This document shows, one piece after another, positions 47,073 through 56,931 of a stretch of 64,000 nt of DNA. A program made the position numbers and the translations under genes. The notes under the pieces were generated by a model that did not search any database, had not been told where the DNA came from, and saw nothing but the letters and a program-made list of their open reading frames with translations. The first letter of the stretch is position 1. Each line of letters starts with the position of its first letter. The stretch covers positions 182,655,115 through 182,719,114 of the forward strand of contig CM060708.1 in assembly GCA_030686995.1 (NCBI GenBank). Reading direction: 5' to 3'. Origin of the DNA: Artemisia argyi. Its lineage: Eukaryota; Streptophyta; Magnoliopsida; Asterales; Asteraceae.

Positions 47073-50000
47073 TGATTGACTCCAAACGGTCAACCTAATT
47101 GACCAGGGAATGGTCAACAGGGTCAAACTGCCTAGAGTCAATGCTCCGCGGAAGTATAGTGTTTCCCCGGGTCGTTATGTCCCGACGAGGTGTGGATGGT
47201 TATCAAAACGGGTTTGTGATCGGGTGAATTTGGACAGGAAAAGGGGTTTAAAGGTTTTGAGTGATTACGCTACGGAAATATAAGTGAGAACGATTAAACA
47301 CACTATATTAACAATGACGTGAAACCTAATTAACTTTAAAACGTATTCTAAAAACTTGAAATCAGAAATTGCTTATACGTAAGCAGAAAAAATAAGCTAA
47401 ACGGCTTAAATAGAAGCTATCACTTTATTTATGTTTTTTTTTGGTTTTTCTTAATTTAACAAACTACTTAACCTAAATTTAGAACGTAAAAGTTATTTAA
47501 ATAAAACGCGAGTTGAAATTAAAATAAACGCGAGTGCGCGAAATAAAAAGTGAAATTTGAGCTACGCTAACCCTACGGACATGAAAATTATATTTTTATG
47601 ATCCTAATAATCAAAGAAAATTTTTAAAAAAAGAAAATTATTTTTTTGACTTTTTATTTAATTGTTATTAATTAAAAACTATTTAAATACTAATAAAGCT
47701 AATTTAAATTATAATAAATACTATATGAACAGTGAAAATTATAAAACTTTTTATAAAAATACTTTATACTAAAACAAAGCTGGGAAAAATAAGAAAGCAC
47801 CAAAATTGCTTATAAATAAGCTGGAAATAAGATGATGAGCTTATTAAGCTAAAAGGAACATGCATCACTATATAAATAAAAAGGAAAACAAGAAACACTA
47901 ACATACACTTGGCCCAGATGGTGCATGTGTTTGGTCTGAGTGTTGACCAGTCAACACTAGAGGTCCAAGGTTCGACCCTGGTTTATGTCCATTTTTTGCA
48001 AAACATTTATTTTTTTTTTGGTTTTTCTTTTTGTAAACTACTTAAAAATAGATTTTAACCAAGTTTTGAAAAGCATTTATTTCTGAAAAGCAAAAATCAA
48101 GCTTATGCAAGCTTCTTAGACTCTCACAGTTGTGAGGTTTGATGCCAAAGTGCAATTTTGGAGCTAAGTGGCTAGCCAAAGAATCTCATAAGCACAACAC
48201 AATGGAAATCCACATAAACACAATCACATGCAATCTCAACAAGCTTACAACAACAACTAGATAAGCTAGATCACAGGTTAAAGCCAAATCAAACAAGCTC
48301 AGCTTATTCTAAGAACAACAACAGCAGCAGTGGTCTGAGACTGGTTTTGAGGGTAATTTTAAGTGAGCTAGAAATAAAATGGGGCCAAACCACTTATGGA
48401 TGTAACAAGCCCACCTAGCAGGCTACACAAAACACCAAAGCTCAGGACCTGAGCTTAATTAACCAACAAATACTGGTCAAAAGAAAACTTGGTCATAAAA
48501 CAGAAGCTGGGTGCAAGGGAGATAACTCCCCCTACAGGTGTGTTTAAGCAGTGATGGGACCCACAGAAAAATTACTAAAAATGTAATTAGCTTGGGATTC
48601 AAAAGTTGAGGTGGGATACTATGACATGTAAAGAGCACAAGTTCAGAATCCAAGTAAACAAATCTAAACAATTCTTGTAAGTTTTGAGATTTCTGCCTAA
48701 GGAAAAAGTTTTGACTTTTGACTAGAACATGAGAATTGACTATTTTGAAATTTGATTTGCATCTAATGACTGAAAAAGTTACACTAAGCTATAATAAACC
48801 TAAATTTGACAAACCTAACAATATTTAAAACTGAAATGGTGGTTATGCTAACTTAAATTCCAACAGTGAACTCATAGGATTATATTAAACATGAAATTGA
48901 CTATTAAAACTATGCACTACTAATTTTATGGTTTCATTTACCTAACACAACCTAAGTAGACATATTACAAGTAGAGACAATAATACTAAACTTCTTGAGC
49001 CTATCTGAGACAGCAAATCCAAACACCCTATTATGATTATGATTTCACTACAAACCTAGTATCTAGGTGACAATAACCCACAAATTACTTCAAACTCAGT
49101 CACATATCATTGGAATAGGTCAAACAACCTCTAACAGTCCACTATAACACTCACAAATCTAAAGTTCTTGAATTAAAGGAATCAAGCAGTGGACAACTCA
49201 GTTATTCAGAATACTTATCAAAATGATCAAATAGGCTCACAATATTACAAACAACTAAATCATGATCAAATAACTGAACTCATAAAAAGCAAATTATATC
49301 AGACCTACACTAATTGAGCATGAAATTTAGAACTAAAAATTAGAATGAGGTCTTACAAATTTCAACCCCTAACTGTCATAGGGAGTATGCACCACCCAAA
49401 GCCTATTTTTAGATAGACTTAACCTTCTCCAAGACACCCCTACTCAACTGCTGAGTAAACCAAATCCCAATAACCTTGCTCTTTTGACTTTTGTTGACCA
49501 TGAATTGCTAATTCCAATTTGGTAGAAACAAACAGTCAAACTCACTACGATCTGTTATTAAACTTGAATGAGCTTAGGAGGTAAGTGGATGAAGGCTTGG
49601 AACATATATAAAAACAGAATTTGCTTGAAAATTAATGGGTGGAATTTTAAAGGAAAACTTCTACTTTTATTGAAACTTGAATTGAGTACACAACTTTTGA
49701 AATACAACAGTGGAGATTAGGCTACACTAATAAACATGGATTACAACTTGAAAAGAACAATTATACTAATTTGACATTTTTAATTTAAACTAAGAACTAT
49801 ACTACACTACTAAAAACTAACTGCTCCTTCTCAGCTTCTTCCTCTTGCTTTTTATAGGCTCCTTTAGGGTTTCTGATTGCTCTTGTCTCTTTCCCAACTG
49901 AAATTATAGCCATTGGATGAGCAAAGTGATTCCTGGCCGTTTGATTAACTTGGGCGGGAAAAAAGGAAATAACAAGTTGGGTCCTGAACTGGCAGAGGGG

Positions 50001-50819
50001 TGTTATTTTGTTGTTTTATTTTTGTTTGGTTAGGCCAAGGGGGGGGGGGGAAAGAGTGTTGCAGGAGTGCAGGGTTTAAGGGTGATGATGGTTTTGGCAG
50101 AGGTGGTTTGGAGGGGAGTGGAGGCAAGGTGGGGTTGACCAGGTCAAACCTGGTGGTGGTTTTAGTATTAAAAGGGATACGGGGTGGGTTGTGGTTTGAG
50201 TGGGCTTGGAGGGTAAGGTTGGGTGTGGGCTGGAAAGGGGGGAGTAGTATTATTAGGTTTTGTGTTTGGGTTTGGTTTGGTTTATGGGCTAATATATTAA
50301 GCAAGGGTCCGGTTTGGTTTGTAATTGTAAATCAAGGACCAATCTTGTAATAATGCCGAAATGTAAGGGTTGAAATGTAATTTTTCCAAGTTGTCAAAAA
50401 AGGATTAAAATTGCAACATATGAATAGTACAAGGGTATATTTTGATAAATTTCAATTTTTAAATACCCAGGGACTGATTTTGCCAATTTTGAAAACTTGG
50501 GGACCAAAAGTGTAATTTTCTCAAACTTTTTACCCAAGGACTTGTTTTGACAATTTTTGACTTTAGAAAACCCTGGGTTGACTTTTCTTTCATTTTAAAA
50601 CTTCAGGGACTAGTTTTGTCAATTTTTGAAACTTGAGGGACTGAAACTTCCAATTGTGCAAACTTTGTTCGTTTTTCGTTTGTTTTTAAACATTTTGCAT
50701 CTAAAACATATAAAACACACTTTTGGGATAATTTCTGTATTTTGATGCATTTCTGAGTGTTTTTGGATGTTTTGGCAGTTCAGATACGATAAAAATGATG
50801 AGTATTTACACACTCATCT
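47073..50819 (-). repeat. E5 5' LTR
   Basis: An intact 3,747-bp LTR starting TGATTGACTCC. The last base is T instead of the A seen in the left copy. A second copy of the A/B-box unit lies at 47910-47997. No supported gene inside; the proline-rich minus-strand frame at 49945-50304 is low-complexity and not the same length as its partner. Confidence 0.92.
47910..47997 (+). other. tRNA-like Pol III A/B-box unit, second LTR copy
   Basis: A box at 47910-47921, B box GGTTCGACCC at 47969-47978 and a T6 run near 47992-47997. It differs from the first copy at two positions outside the boxes. Confidence 0.5.
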
Positions 50820-50851
50820 GTATCCTTGATCATTTGTAGTCTTTGAATGTT

Positions 50852-50872
50852 CCTGCACACAAAATAAAGGAA
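50852..50872 (-). promoter_or_regulatory. Splice-acceptor-like site at E4 gag/pol junction
   Basis: After the E4 gag TAA come 20 bases, pyrimidine-rich and ending GTGCAG, then GA. When the E5 insertion is ignored, the pol frame is in phase directly after CAG, as in E2 (16588-16608). Confidence 0.4.
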
Positions 50873-53554
50873 TTAGTTCATTTTGGTGACCCAAGCCACA
50901 AATGACTTGGATCTGCCTCGTGTATCAATATAATTATATCTATCAAAGGTCATTGATACACCATTGGGATTGTTTGAGGTGATGGTTCCTTTTGGTTTCC
51001 ATTCCCAACGTGCTGAGGCCTTAACAACATTTCCCTTATTTACCCTTTTCTTGTTAATAGACCCACCAGTGGTAACCTTTGGCCTTGCAGTGGTAACTGC
51101 TGGCTTAGCAGTGGAAACTGCTGGTTTTGAAATTTTGGGTACCCACTTCTGATTATTGTTAACTTTCTTTTCAAAATTAGTCTTTTTCCCTGTTTGATTA
51201 GATTTAACAAAATTTGTGACAGGGGACTTAGGGTAAACTCTGTTTTTGTTACTGGCAGTGGTAACTGCTGGTCTAGCAGTGGAAATTGGTTTTATGCCAG
51301 AATGAAGCATAACAGACCTAGGAATCATCTTGCTAAGTGGATTTTGGTGAGTTAAGTTATTTGCATTTTGGCCATTCACCCTTGTATTCCCAAACACTTC
51401 CCTTCTACCCAAGTGGTAGGTACAGCTATAAGACAAATGGTCAAAGCTACAACATATATGACAGGGTTTGTTATTGAACACAAAATCACTACCAAATTGC
51501 CTAGATTTAACATGATTCCAACTCTTCATATTACCCCTAGGAGTTGGTGACCTACTTCTGTACATCTCTGCATATCTAGTAGTGGGCCTAGTGAAATTAG
51601 GTTGTGACCTAGGCTTCTCTTTAACAACATCAGGAATACACTTTTTAACCTCCACTTTAACATTCTCAGGAACACTAGGTTTAGACTCAACATTCAAATT
51701 TTCATCTTTAAGAGATGAGTCAATAGCACTATCAAATGTATCAACCTCAACCTGAACCTTTTCAATAACAACTGGTTTAACAAACTTTGGTCCATAGGTC
51801 ATAGGTGGTTCCTGGAATTCTTCTAAACCTGTGTGAGCTAAGTCAATGCCAGGAGGTGATGGAACACCTCTTAGAGGTGGTGGAACAGATTTGTATCCAA
51901 CTCCTGATTTGGCTTTGTTCACAACTTGGGCTTCCCATATTTTGTCAATACACTTGGATTGATGATCCAGTGTATGGCAAGTTATCTTTATATTCTCACT
52001 AGCCATTTTACCCTTTTCTAGTTCTTCTCTAAGAACCTTATTTACAGCAACCTGATAATCTAAGTCTCTTCTTAATACTGTAATATCATCATTGAACTTA
52101 GATTCATTTGCCCTATAATGCTCTAATTGAGTTTCTAAAACACCTAGGCCTCTTTTATGATTTGCTAAGTTATAATTAGTATGATTTAACTCTAGCAATT
52201 GTTCATCATATTGTGCTTTAATTTTCTCATACTCTTTTAAGGCCTTGCAAGATTTAGAACAAGCATTATTAATTTGTACCTCAGAGTCAGAAAAAGCCAT
52301 TAGTGCAAGCTCAGTAGCAACCATTGCAGACTCTGAATCATCTTCTTCATCCTTAGTCATAAAGCTCCAATCAAAGCTCACTCCATCAATGGCTAATAGC
52401 CCCTTTGGCTCATCAGTAGTAGGTTCCTTCTTCTTGTCCTGCTTATACCAAGTTGACCTGTTGTCAGATTTCCTTGGCTTCCTGCACTCCCTGGCAAAGT
52501 GCCCCTTCTTATGACAATTATAGCACTCCACCTTCTTTTTGTCAAAACCTACTGTCTCATTGCCACTGATGTTAATCTTTCTTCCAGTCTTCTTCCAAAG
52601 CTTCTTTGTTCTCAAGCTTAGTAATGCCACCTGCCATTTAATGTCCATCTCCTCCATATCATCCTCATCAATTTGATCAAAATCCTCATGATTGAGAATT
52701 GAACCACCCATTTGACTTGATATAAAGGCATAAAAGGTAGTATCACTAAGTCCTGCTATCTGTTTCTTTGAGCTACCAGTGGAAACTACAATATTAGCAC
52801 TGTCATCATCACTATCACTTTCTTCATCTGAACTACTATCAAGAGATGATGATATGAGTGCTACACTTCCTGAACTTGAGGTTAATTTGCCAGCTTTCTT
52901 CAATCTTTGTTCAATAACCTTGAAGTTATTGTACAAATCATTAAGTTTCATGGTCTCCAAATCTGGCTTATCTTCCCACACAGCAACATTGGTTCCAAAC
53001 TTAGAGGGTAAGCTTCTTAAGAACTTTAGATTGAGGTCTTCCCTTTCCACCTCAATTCCAAAAACAGTGAGTTGAGTAACAATATTTTGTAGCCTTGTGA
53101 AGATGCTATCAATAGATTCATTACTTGTTGAACCAAAGTTTTCATAAGTCTGCTTCAGTAGGGTCTTTTGAGTCTTCTTGGTGGAATCATTACCACCAAA
53201 AACATTACAGATCTCTTCAAAAAGAGTCTTTGCAGTCTTGTACTTGCTGAATGCTAGAACTTGGTCTCTGGGAAGTGTCATCAGCAACAAACCTCTGGCC
53301 TTCAGATCATTCTTCATCTGAAGTCTTTCATCATTAGTAACAGGTCCAGTGTTGACCTTAATTACTTCCTTGCCACCAACCATCTCTGAAGTAGAACTTG
53401 GTTTGAAAGAATTTCCAACCATAATGATCTCCCAGAGTGTGTAGTCTTGGACCATAAAGAATTGTTCGATCATTAGCCTCCACATCTCAAAGTCATTCAA
53501 CTTAAGCTTTGGAAGCTTAGCAGCAATGTTTGAGTTACTGGTTTCTGTCTCCAT
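50873..53554 (-). CDS. gag: E4 gag
   Basis: An intact 893-codon Copia gag. The N-terminal domain (KLPKLKLNDFEMWRLMIEQF, YTLWEIIMVG) and a central gag region (LKFLRSLPSKFGTNVAVW) are followed by an acidic Ser/Asp run near 230-252. A CCHC knuckle (CYNCHKKGHFAREC) is at residues 344-357, a coiled coil at about 435-540, and a second knuckle (CHICCSFDHLSYSC) at about 698-711. The basic tail has repeated Val/Ser-Thr-Thr/Ala motifs encoded by CCACTG. It is longer than typical Copia gag, as in SIRE-type elements. The start at 53554 lies about 50 bp from the primer-binding site. It would form the particle and package RNA. It ends with TAA at 50873, one frame away from pol. Confidence 0.93.
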   Translation of the reverse strand: METETSNSNIAAKLPKLKLNDFEMWRLMIEQFFMVQDYTLWEIIMVGNSFKPSSTSEMVGGKEVIKVNTGPVTNDERLQMKNDLKARGLLLMTLPRDQVLAFSKYKTAKTLFEEICNVFGGNDSTKKTQKTLLKQTYENFGSTSNESIDSIFTRLQNIVTQLTVFGIEVEREDLNLKFLRSLPSKFGTNVAVWEDKPDLETMKLNDLYNNFKVIEQRLKKAGKLTSSSGSVALISSSLDSSSDEESDSDDDSANIVVSTGSSKKQIAGLSDTTFYAFISSQMGGSILNHEDFDQIDEDDMEEMDIKWQVALLSLRTKKLWKKTGRKINISGNETVGFDKKKVECYNCHKKGHFARECRKPRKSDNRSTWYKQDKKKEPTTDEPKGLLAIDGVSFDWSFMTKDEEDDSESAMVATELALMAFSDSEVQINNACSKSCKALKEYEKIKAQYDEQLLELNHTNYNLANHKRGLGVLETQLEHYRANESKFNDDITVLRRDLDYQVAVNKVLREELEKGKMASENIKITCHTLDHQSKCIDKIWEAQVVNKAKSGVGYKSVPPPLRGVPSPPGIDLAHTGLEEFQEPPMTYGPKFVKPVVIEKVQVEVDTFDSAIDSSLKDENLNVESKPSVPENVKVEVKKCIPDVVKEKPRSQPNFTRPTTRYAEMYRSRSPTPRGNMKSWNHVKSRQFGSDFVFNNKPCHICCSFDHLSYSCTYHLGRREVFGNTRVNGQNANNLTHQNPLSKMIPRSVMLHSGIKPISTARPAVTTASNKNRVYPKSPVTNFVKSNQTGKKTNFEKKVNNNQKWVPKISKPAVSTAKPAVTTARPKVTTGGSINKKRVNKGNVVKASARWEWKPKGTITSNNPNGVSMTFDRYNYIDTRGRSKSFVAWVTKMN

Positions 53555-53605
53555 TGATTCTTCTGAGTGAACTAGAGTCTTCTAAATCAAAGTATCAAAG
53601 CCTGA

Positions 53606-53616
53606 CTCTGATACCA
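53606..53616 (-). other. E4 primer-binding site (tRNA-iMet)
   Basis: TGGTATCAGAG on the minus strand, two bases inside the right LTR. It fixes E4 on the minus strand. Confidence 0.9.
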
Positions 53617-53618
53617 CT

Positions 53619-54097
53619 TGATGGATCTAAACACCTTGAACTGTGTTAGATTGATACTTTGAGTTATATCACTAAGTATGAGGAATCTACTTAGTAACAC
53701 TTAGAAGTTTGATTGTGAGTAAGACAGTTGTTTATGAATAAGAACAATGTATGTAACAAACGATTAGCTCCAATATTATTAATGATAATAATACGAGTGA
53801 TATTGATATCACTAGGGTTACACCTTGAAGCTCTAGAAAACGTATATCTAACCTTTAACCTAGGATCTCCTTTTATAGCACAAGGAGTCCTCTTCTACAA
53901 GATAAGTATAATGCTAATAGAATAAGATATACACAAGATCTATTCTATATTTATCTAAACACGTTTCCTAACAGTTATCTAAACAGCAGTGGTAATATAT
54001 GTTCTTGCAGTGGTAATGAGTTTTCACTGCAAGTACAATCTTCAGCAGTTGTAACATCTTCACTTAGCCGTGGCAACTGTTAGTATAATTCCAAACA
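53619..54097 (-). repeat. E4 5' LTR
   Basis: 479 bp, with about seven differences from the 3' LTR. It has CAGTGG-type motifs at about 53986-54075 and is followed by the target duplication GACCT at 54098-54102. Confidence 0.92.
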
Positions 54098-55760
54098 GAC
54101 CTTCTACCTCAAGAGTGCTCACAAGAACAAAAGTTAAGAATCTTTCTCAGCAACATACTTCTTTACTTAGCTTTGTTTACAAACAAAACAGGGTGAATCA
54201 CAAGGATCAACAATTGTGCTTATTTGCTTGCTTTCTGTCTCAAAAGGAACCTAAGACAGTAGCCCAAGCATTAGCTAAAGAGAGTTGGGTTGAAGCCATG
54301 CAAGAAGAACTTTTACAATTCAAGCTTTAAGAAGTTTGGGTATTATGTGATTTACTTGATGGTAAGAGACTAATTGGTACAAAATGGGTCTTCAGAGTTA
54401 AAAGAGATGAAGGAGGGATTGTCATCAAGAATAAAGCAAGATTAGTGGCTCAAGGCTATAGACAAGAAGAAGGGGTAGACTATGATGAAGTGTTTGCTCC
54501 TGTGGCAAGAATTGAAGCCATAAGGTTGTTTCTGGCATTTGCATCATATATGGGCTTTCCTGTATATCAAATGGATGTAAAGAGTGCTTTTCTTTATGAC
54601 ACTATCACAGAGGAAGTCTATGTCAAACAACCTCCTGGTTTTGAAGATCCTGCACATCCAAACAAAGTCTACAAGGTTATTAAGGCTCTGTATGGCCTCC
54701 ATCAAGCTCCTAGAGCTTGGTATGAAAGACTCTCCAATTTTCTATTGCAACATGGCTACAGGAAAGGTGCTATTGATAAGACTTTGTTTATCGAAAGAGA
54801 CAAAAAGGATATTATGCTTGTCCAAGTGTATATGGATGACATTATCTTTGGAGCTACAAAATAGTCAATGGTGAAAGAGTTGAGGAGCTCATGCAAAAAG
54901 AGTTTCAAATGAGTTCCATGGGTGAATTAACATTCTTTTTGGGGCTTCAAGTTCAACAATCAAGCAGTGGATTTTCATTAGTCAAGATAAGTATGTTACA
55001 GACATTCTAAAGAGATTTAACTTCACCACTGTCAAGCCAGCCTCTACTCCCATTGATGCTAACAAACCATTGGGAAAATATGAAGATGGGGAAGATGTTG
55101 ATGTTAAGCTCTATAGATCCATGATTGGCTGTTTAATGTATTTGACTGCATCTAGACCTGATATTACTTTTGCTGTATGTTTATGTGCAAGACATCAGGT
55201 CAAACCCAAAGTTTCACATCTGAATGCAATTAAGAGGATTTTTAGGTATCTTAGGCAACAGCCTAAGCTAGGGTTGTGGTATCCTAGAGAGTCTCCTTTT
55301 CATTTGGAAGCTTTTTCAGACAGTGATTATGTTGGAGACAATTATGACAAAAGATCAACTACTGGAGGATGCCAATATCTTGGAAGAAGATTAGTTTCAT
55401 GGCAATGCAAGAAGCAAACAATTGCAGCAACATCTTACACAGAAGCAGAATATGTGGCTTCTGGAAGTTGTTGTGCCCAAGTGCTTTGGTTGCAAAATCA
55501 ACTTTTGGACTATGGATTCAACTTCAAGAATACTCCTATCAACATTGATAATACAATCTGTATTGTGAAGAATCCTGTCTATCATTCCAAGACTAAGCAT
55601 ATTCAGATTAGGCATCACTTTATCAGAGATTGTTATGAGCACAAACTAATAAATGTGGTTAAGTTCACACAGATGATAATGTAGCAGATTTACTCACAAA
55701 GGGCTTTGATGTTTCAAGATTTACTTATTTAGTCGTGAGTATTGGGATGATCAATAATTA
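54098..55760 (+). pseudogene. pol: E2 pol, reverse transcriptase and RNase H part, broken
   Basis: The E2 pol frame resumes after E4. The linker (LTRTKVKNLSQ) leads into the Copia RT start [15 protein letters not shown]; a TAA near 54328 follows. RT then shows [39 protein letters not shown] and the active-site box YMDDIIFGA, where E4 has YVDD. A TAG at 54862-54864 and frameshifts near 54890-54990 precede the last RT part and RNase H (FSDSDYVGDNYDKRSTTGG, TEAEYVA, IRHHFIRDCYEHKL). A frameshift near 55670 leads to the normal ending ADLLTKGF and a stop near 55760. It is homologous along its length to E4 pol and nonfunctional. Confidence 0.88.
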
Positions 55761-55769
55761 AGCTACATT

Positions 55770-55813
55770 TGAGGGGAGGCATTAGTAGCTATTCATTATT
55801 TGAGGGGAGGCTA
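55770..55813 (+). other. Two polypurine-tract-like boxes after E2 pol
   Basis: TTTGAGGGGAGGC occurs twice, at about 55769-55781 and 55799-55811. They resemble the terminal tract AGGGGAGGAT at 60689-60698 and could be extra plus-strand priming sites. Confidence 0.4.
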
Positions 55814-55840
55814 CATTCATCATTAAAACAGAAAAGTAAC

Positions 55841-55846
55841 TTTATT
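55841..55846 (-). terminator. Polyadenylation signal of E2 aORF
   Basis: AATAAA on the minus strand, 73 bp after the aORF stop, placed like the one in E4. Confidence 0.45.
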
Positions 55847-55918
55847 CATATTCAAAAGAAAGGAGTTACATTCATCATACAAGATCACAACTCCTAAACA
55901 ATCTACACCCTACACCAG

Positions 55919-56368
55919 CTACTCCATTGGCCTTTTGTCCTTTCCCTCATAGTCTTGTTTTCCTTTCTGAGCACTCTTCCTCTTGTTCTCAAAGGATGAC
56001 TGCTTCCTTGGGCACGCAAGACCTAGTACTTGCTTTGGTGGCCTTTGTAGTCTTGCAGGTTTCTGAGGGGCAGGCCACTTCATGTTCATCATTGCTGATT
56101 CAAGAGCTTTTGTAAGTGCTTGTGGTAGCTCCTTGGCAAGGGTGTAAGGCTCATCATCAGAAGAAGAAGAACTTGAGTAGTCCTCAAGAGATGGAGCAGG
56201 AGCAGGGGTAGAAACCTTCTTGTTTGGCTTCATATTTGTAGAGCTTGATGCACATGGAGGAAAATAACCACTCCATCCTGAGGATTCTTGATCAGAGTCA
56301 GAGTAATAACTTATCTCTGAATTAGAGGAATCATCTGATGAGATGTAAATTAGTGGAAAGTGGCTCAT
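55919..56368 (-). CDS. E2 aORF: small antisense gene of the SIRE-type element
   Basis: An open 149-residue protein on the strand opposite to gag-pol, between pol and ORF3. The start at 56368 (MSHFPLIYISSDDSSNSE) was chosen because it aligns with E4 and lies 66-73 bp after a TATA box; the frame is open further up to 56458, but that lies before the TATA. The acidic N terminus carries LIYISSDDSS, like a SUMO-interacting motif, then a Ser/Asp cluster, a helical stretch (ALTKALESAMMNMKW), Pro/Arg-rich RLQRPPK and the basic tail CPRKQSSFENKRKSAQKGK. It is about 60% identical by eye to the E4 copy. It stays open although gag, pol and ORF3 of E2 all have several breaks; it is short, so chance could explain this. 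I do not recognise a known family. Confidence 0.7.
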   Translation of the reverse strand: MSHFPLIYISSDDSSNSEISYYSDSDQESSGWSGYFPPCASSSTNMKPNKKVSTPAPAPSLEDYSSSSSSDDEPYTLAKELPQALTKALESAMMNMKWPAPQKPARLQRPPKQVLGLACPRKQSSFENKRKSAQKGKQDYEGKDKRPME

Positions 56369-56433
56369 GATGATACTAGGGTTTGTGATGTTAAAGACAA
56401 GTTGTTTATGAAGATATGTGTTGATCCGAGTAC

Positions 56434-56441
56434 TTTTTATA
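56434..56441 (-). promoter_or_regulatory. TATA box of E2 aORF
   Basis: TATAAAAA on the minus strand, within CCTATAAAAAGTACTCGG, 66-73 bp before the ATG. An AGTACT motif overlaps its downstream edge. Confidence 0.55.
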
Positions 56442-56847
56442 GGAAAAGTTAATCCCAAGGGTTATTTATGAAGGATATTAACTCCTACTTGTTTTTGGTA
56501 GATTTGGGAAGTAAATATGGCAAGTATTTATTATCTCGGGTTGACTTTCAGAAGATATTTTCATCAAAAAGTCAATCTTGTTAGATATTTTGGTGGAAAG
56601 TACTTTTAACCAAAGTACTGCTTCATGTTTGAATGAAAGTAATGTTCCATATTATATGGAAAAGTACCATTTGGCACTTCATGGAAAGTACTGACGTGTC
56701 AGGATACTGTTCCAACGGTCAGAAATACGGGGGTAACAACTTTACGAAAGATATGGGGGAGATAAATTCCAAAAATAACGGTAAATTCATTAATTAACCG
56801 TGATTTTTTTGTATATTATCCTTCTTTGTGATTATCTTTTCCATCCT

Positions 56848-56853
56848 TATATA
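56848..56853 (+). promoter_or_regulatory. TATA box of E2 ORF3
   Basis: TATATA, 79-84 bp before the ATG at 56932. It faces away from the aORF TATA, so the 563 bp between the two starts form a divergent promoter region with several AGTACT motifs (about 56590-56700). Confidence 0.5.
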
Positions 56854-56931
56854 CCCTCATTCTCATTACTGTTCATCCATCAAACACTAACAAATTCATC
56901 ATCGATCATCATCTCTTCAGAAACACAAACA

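Noticed and set aside
54832..54843. YMDD instead of YVDD in E2 reverse transcriptase as a functional variant
   Set aside because: The gene has several stops and frameshifts nearby, so a single decayed codon has little meaning.
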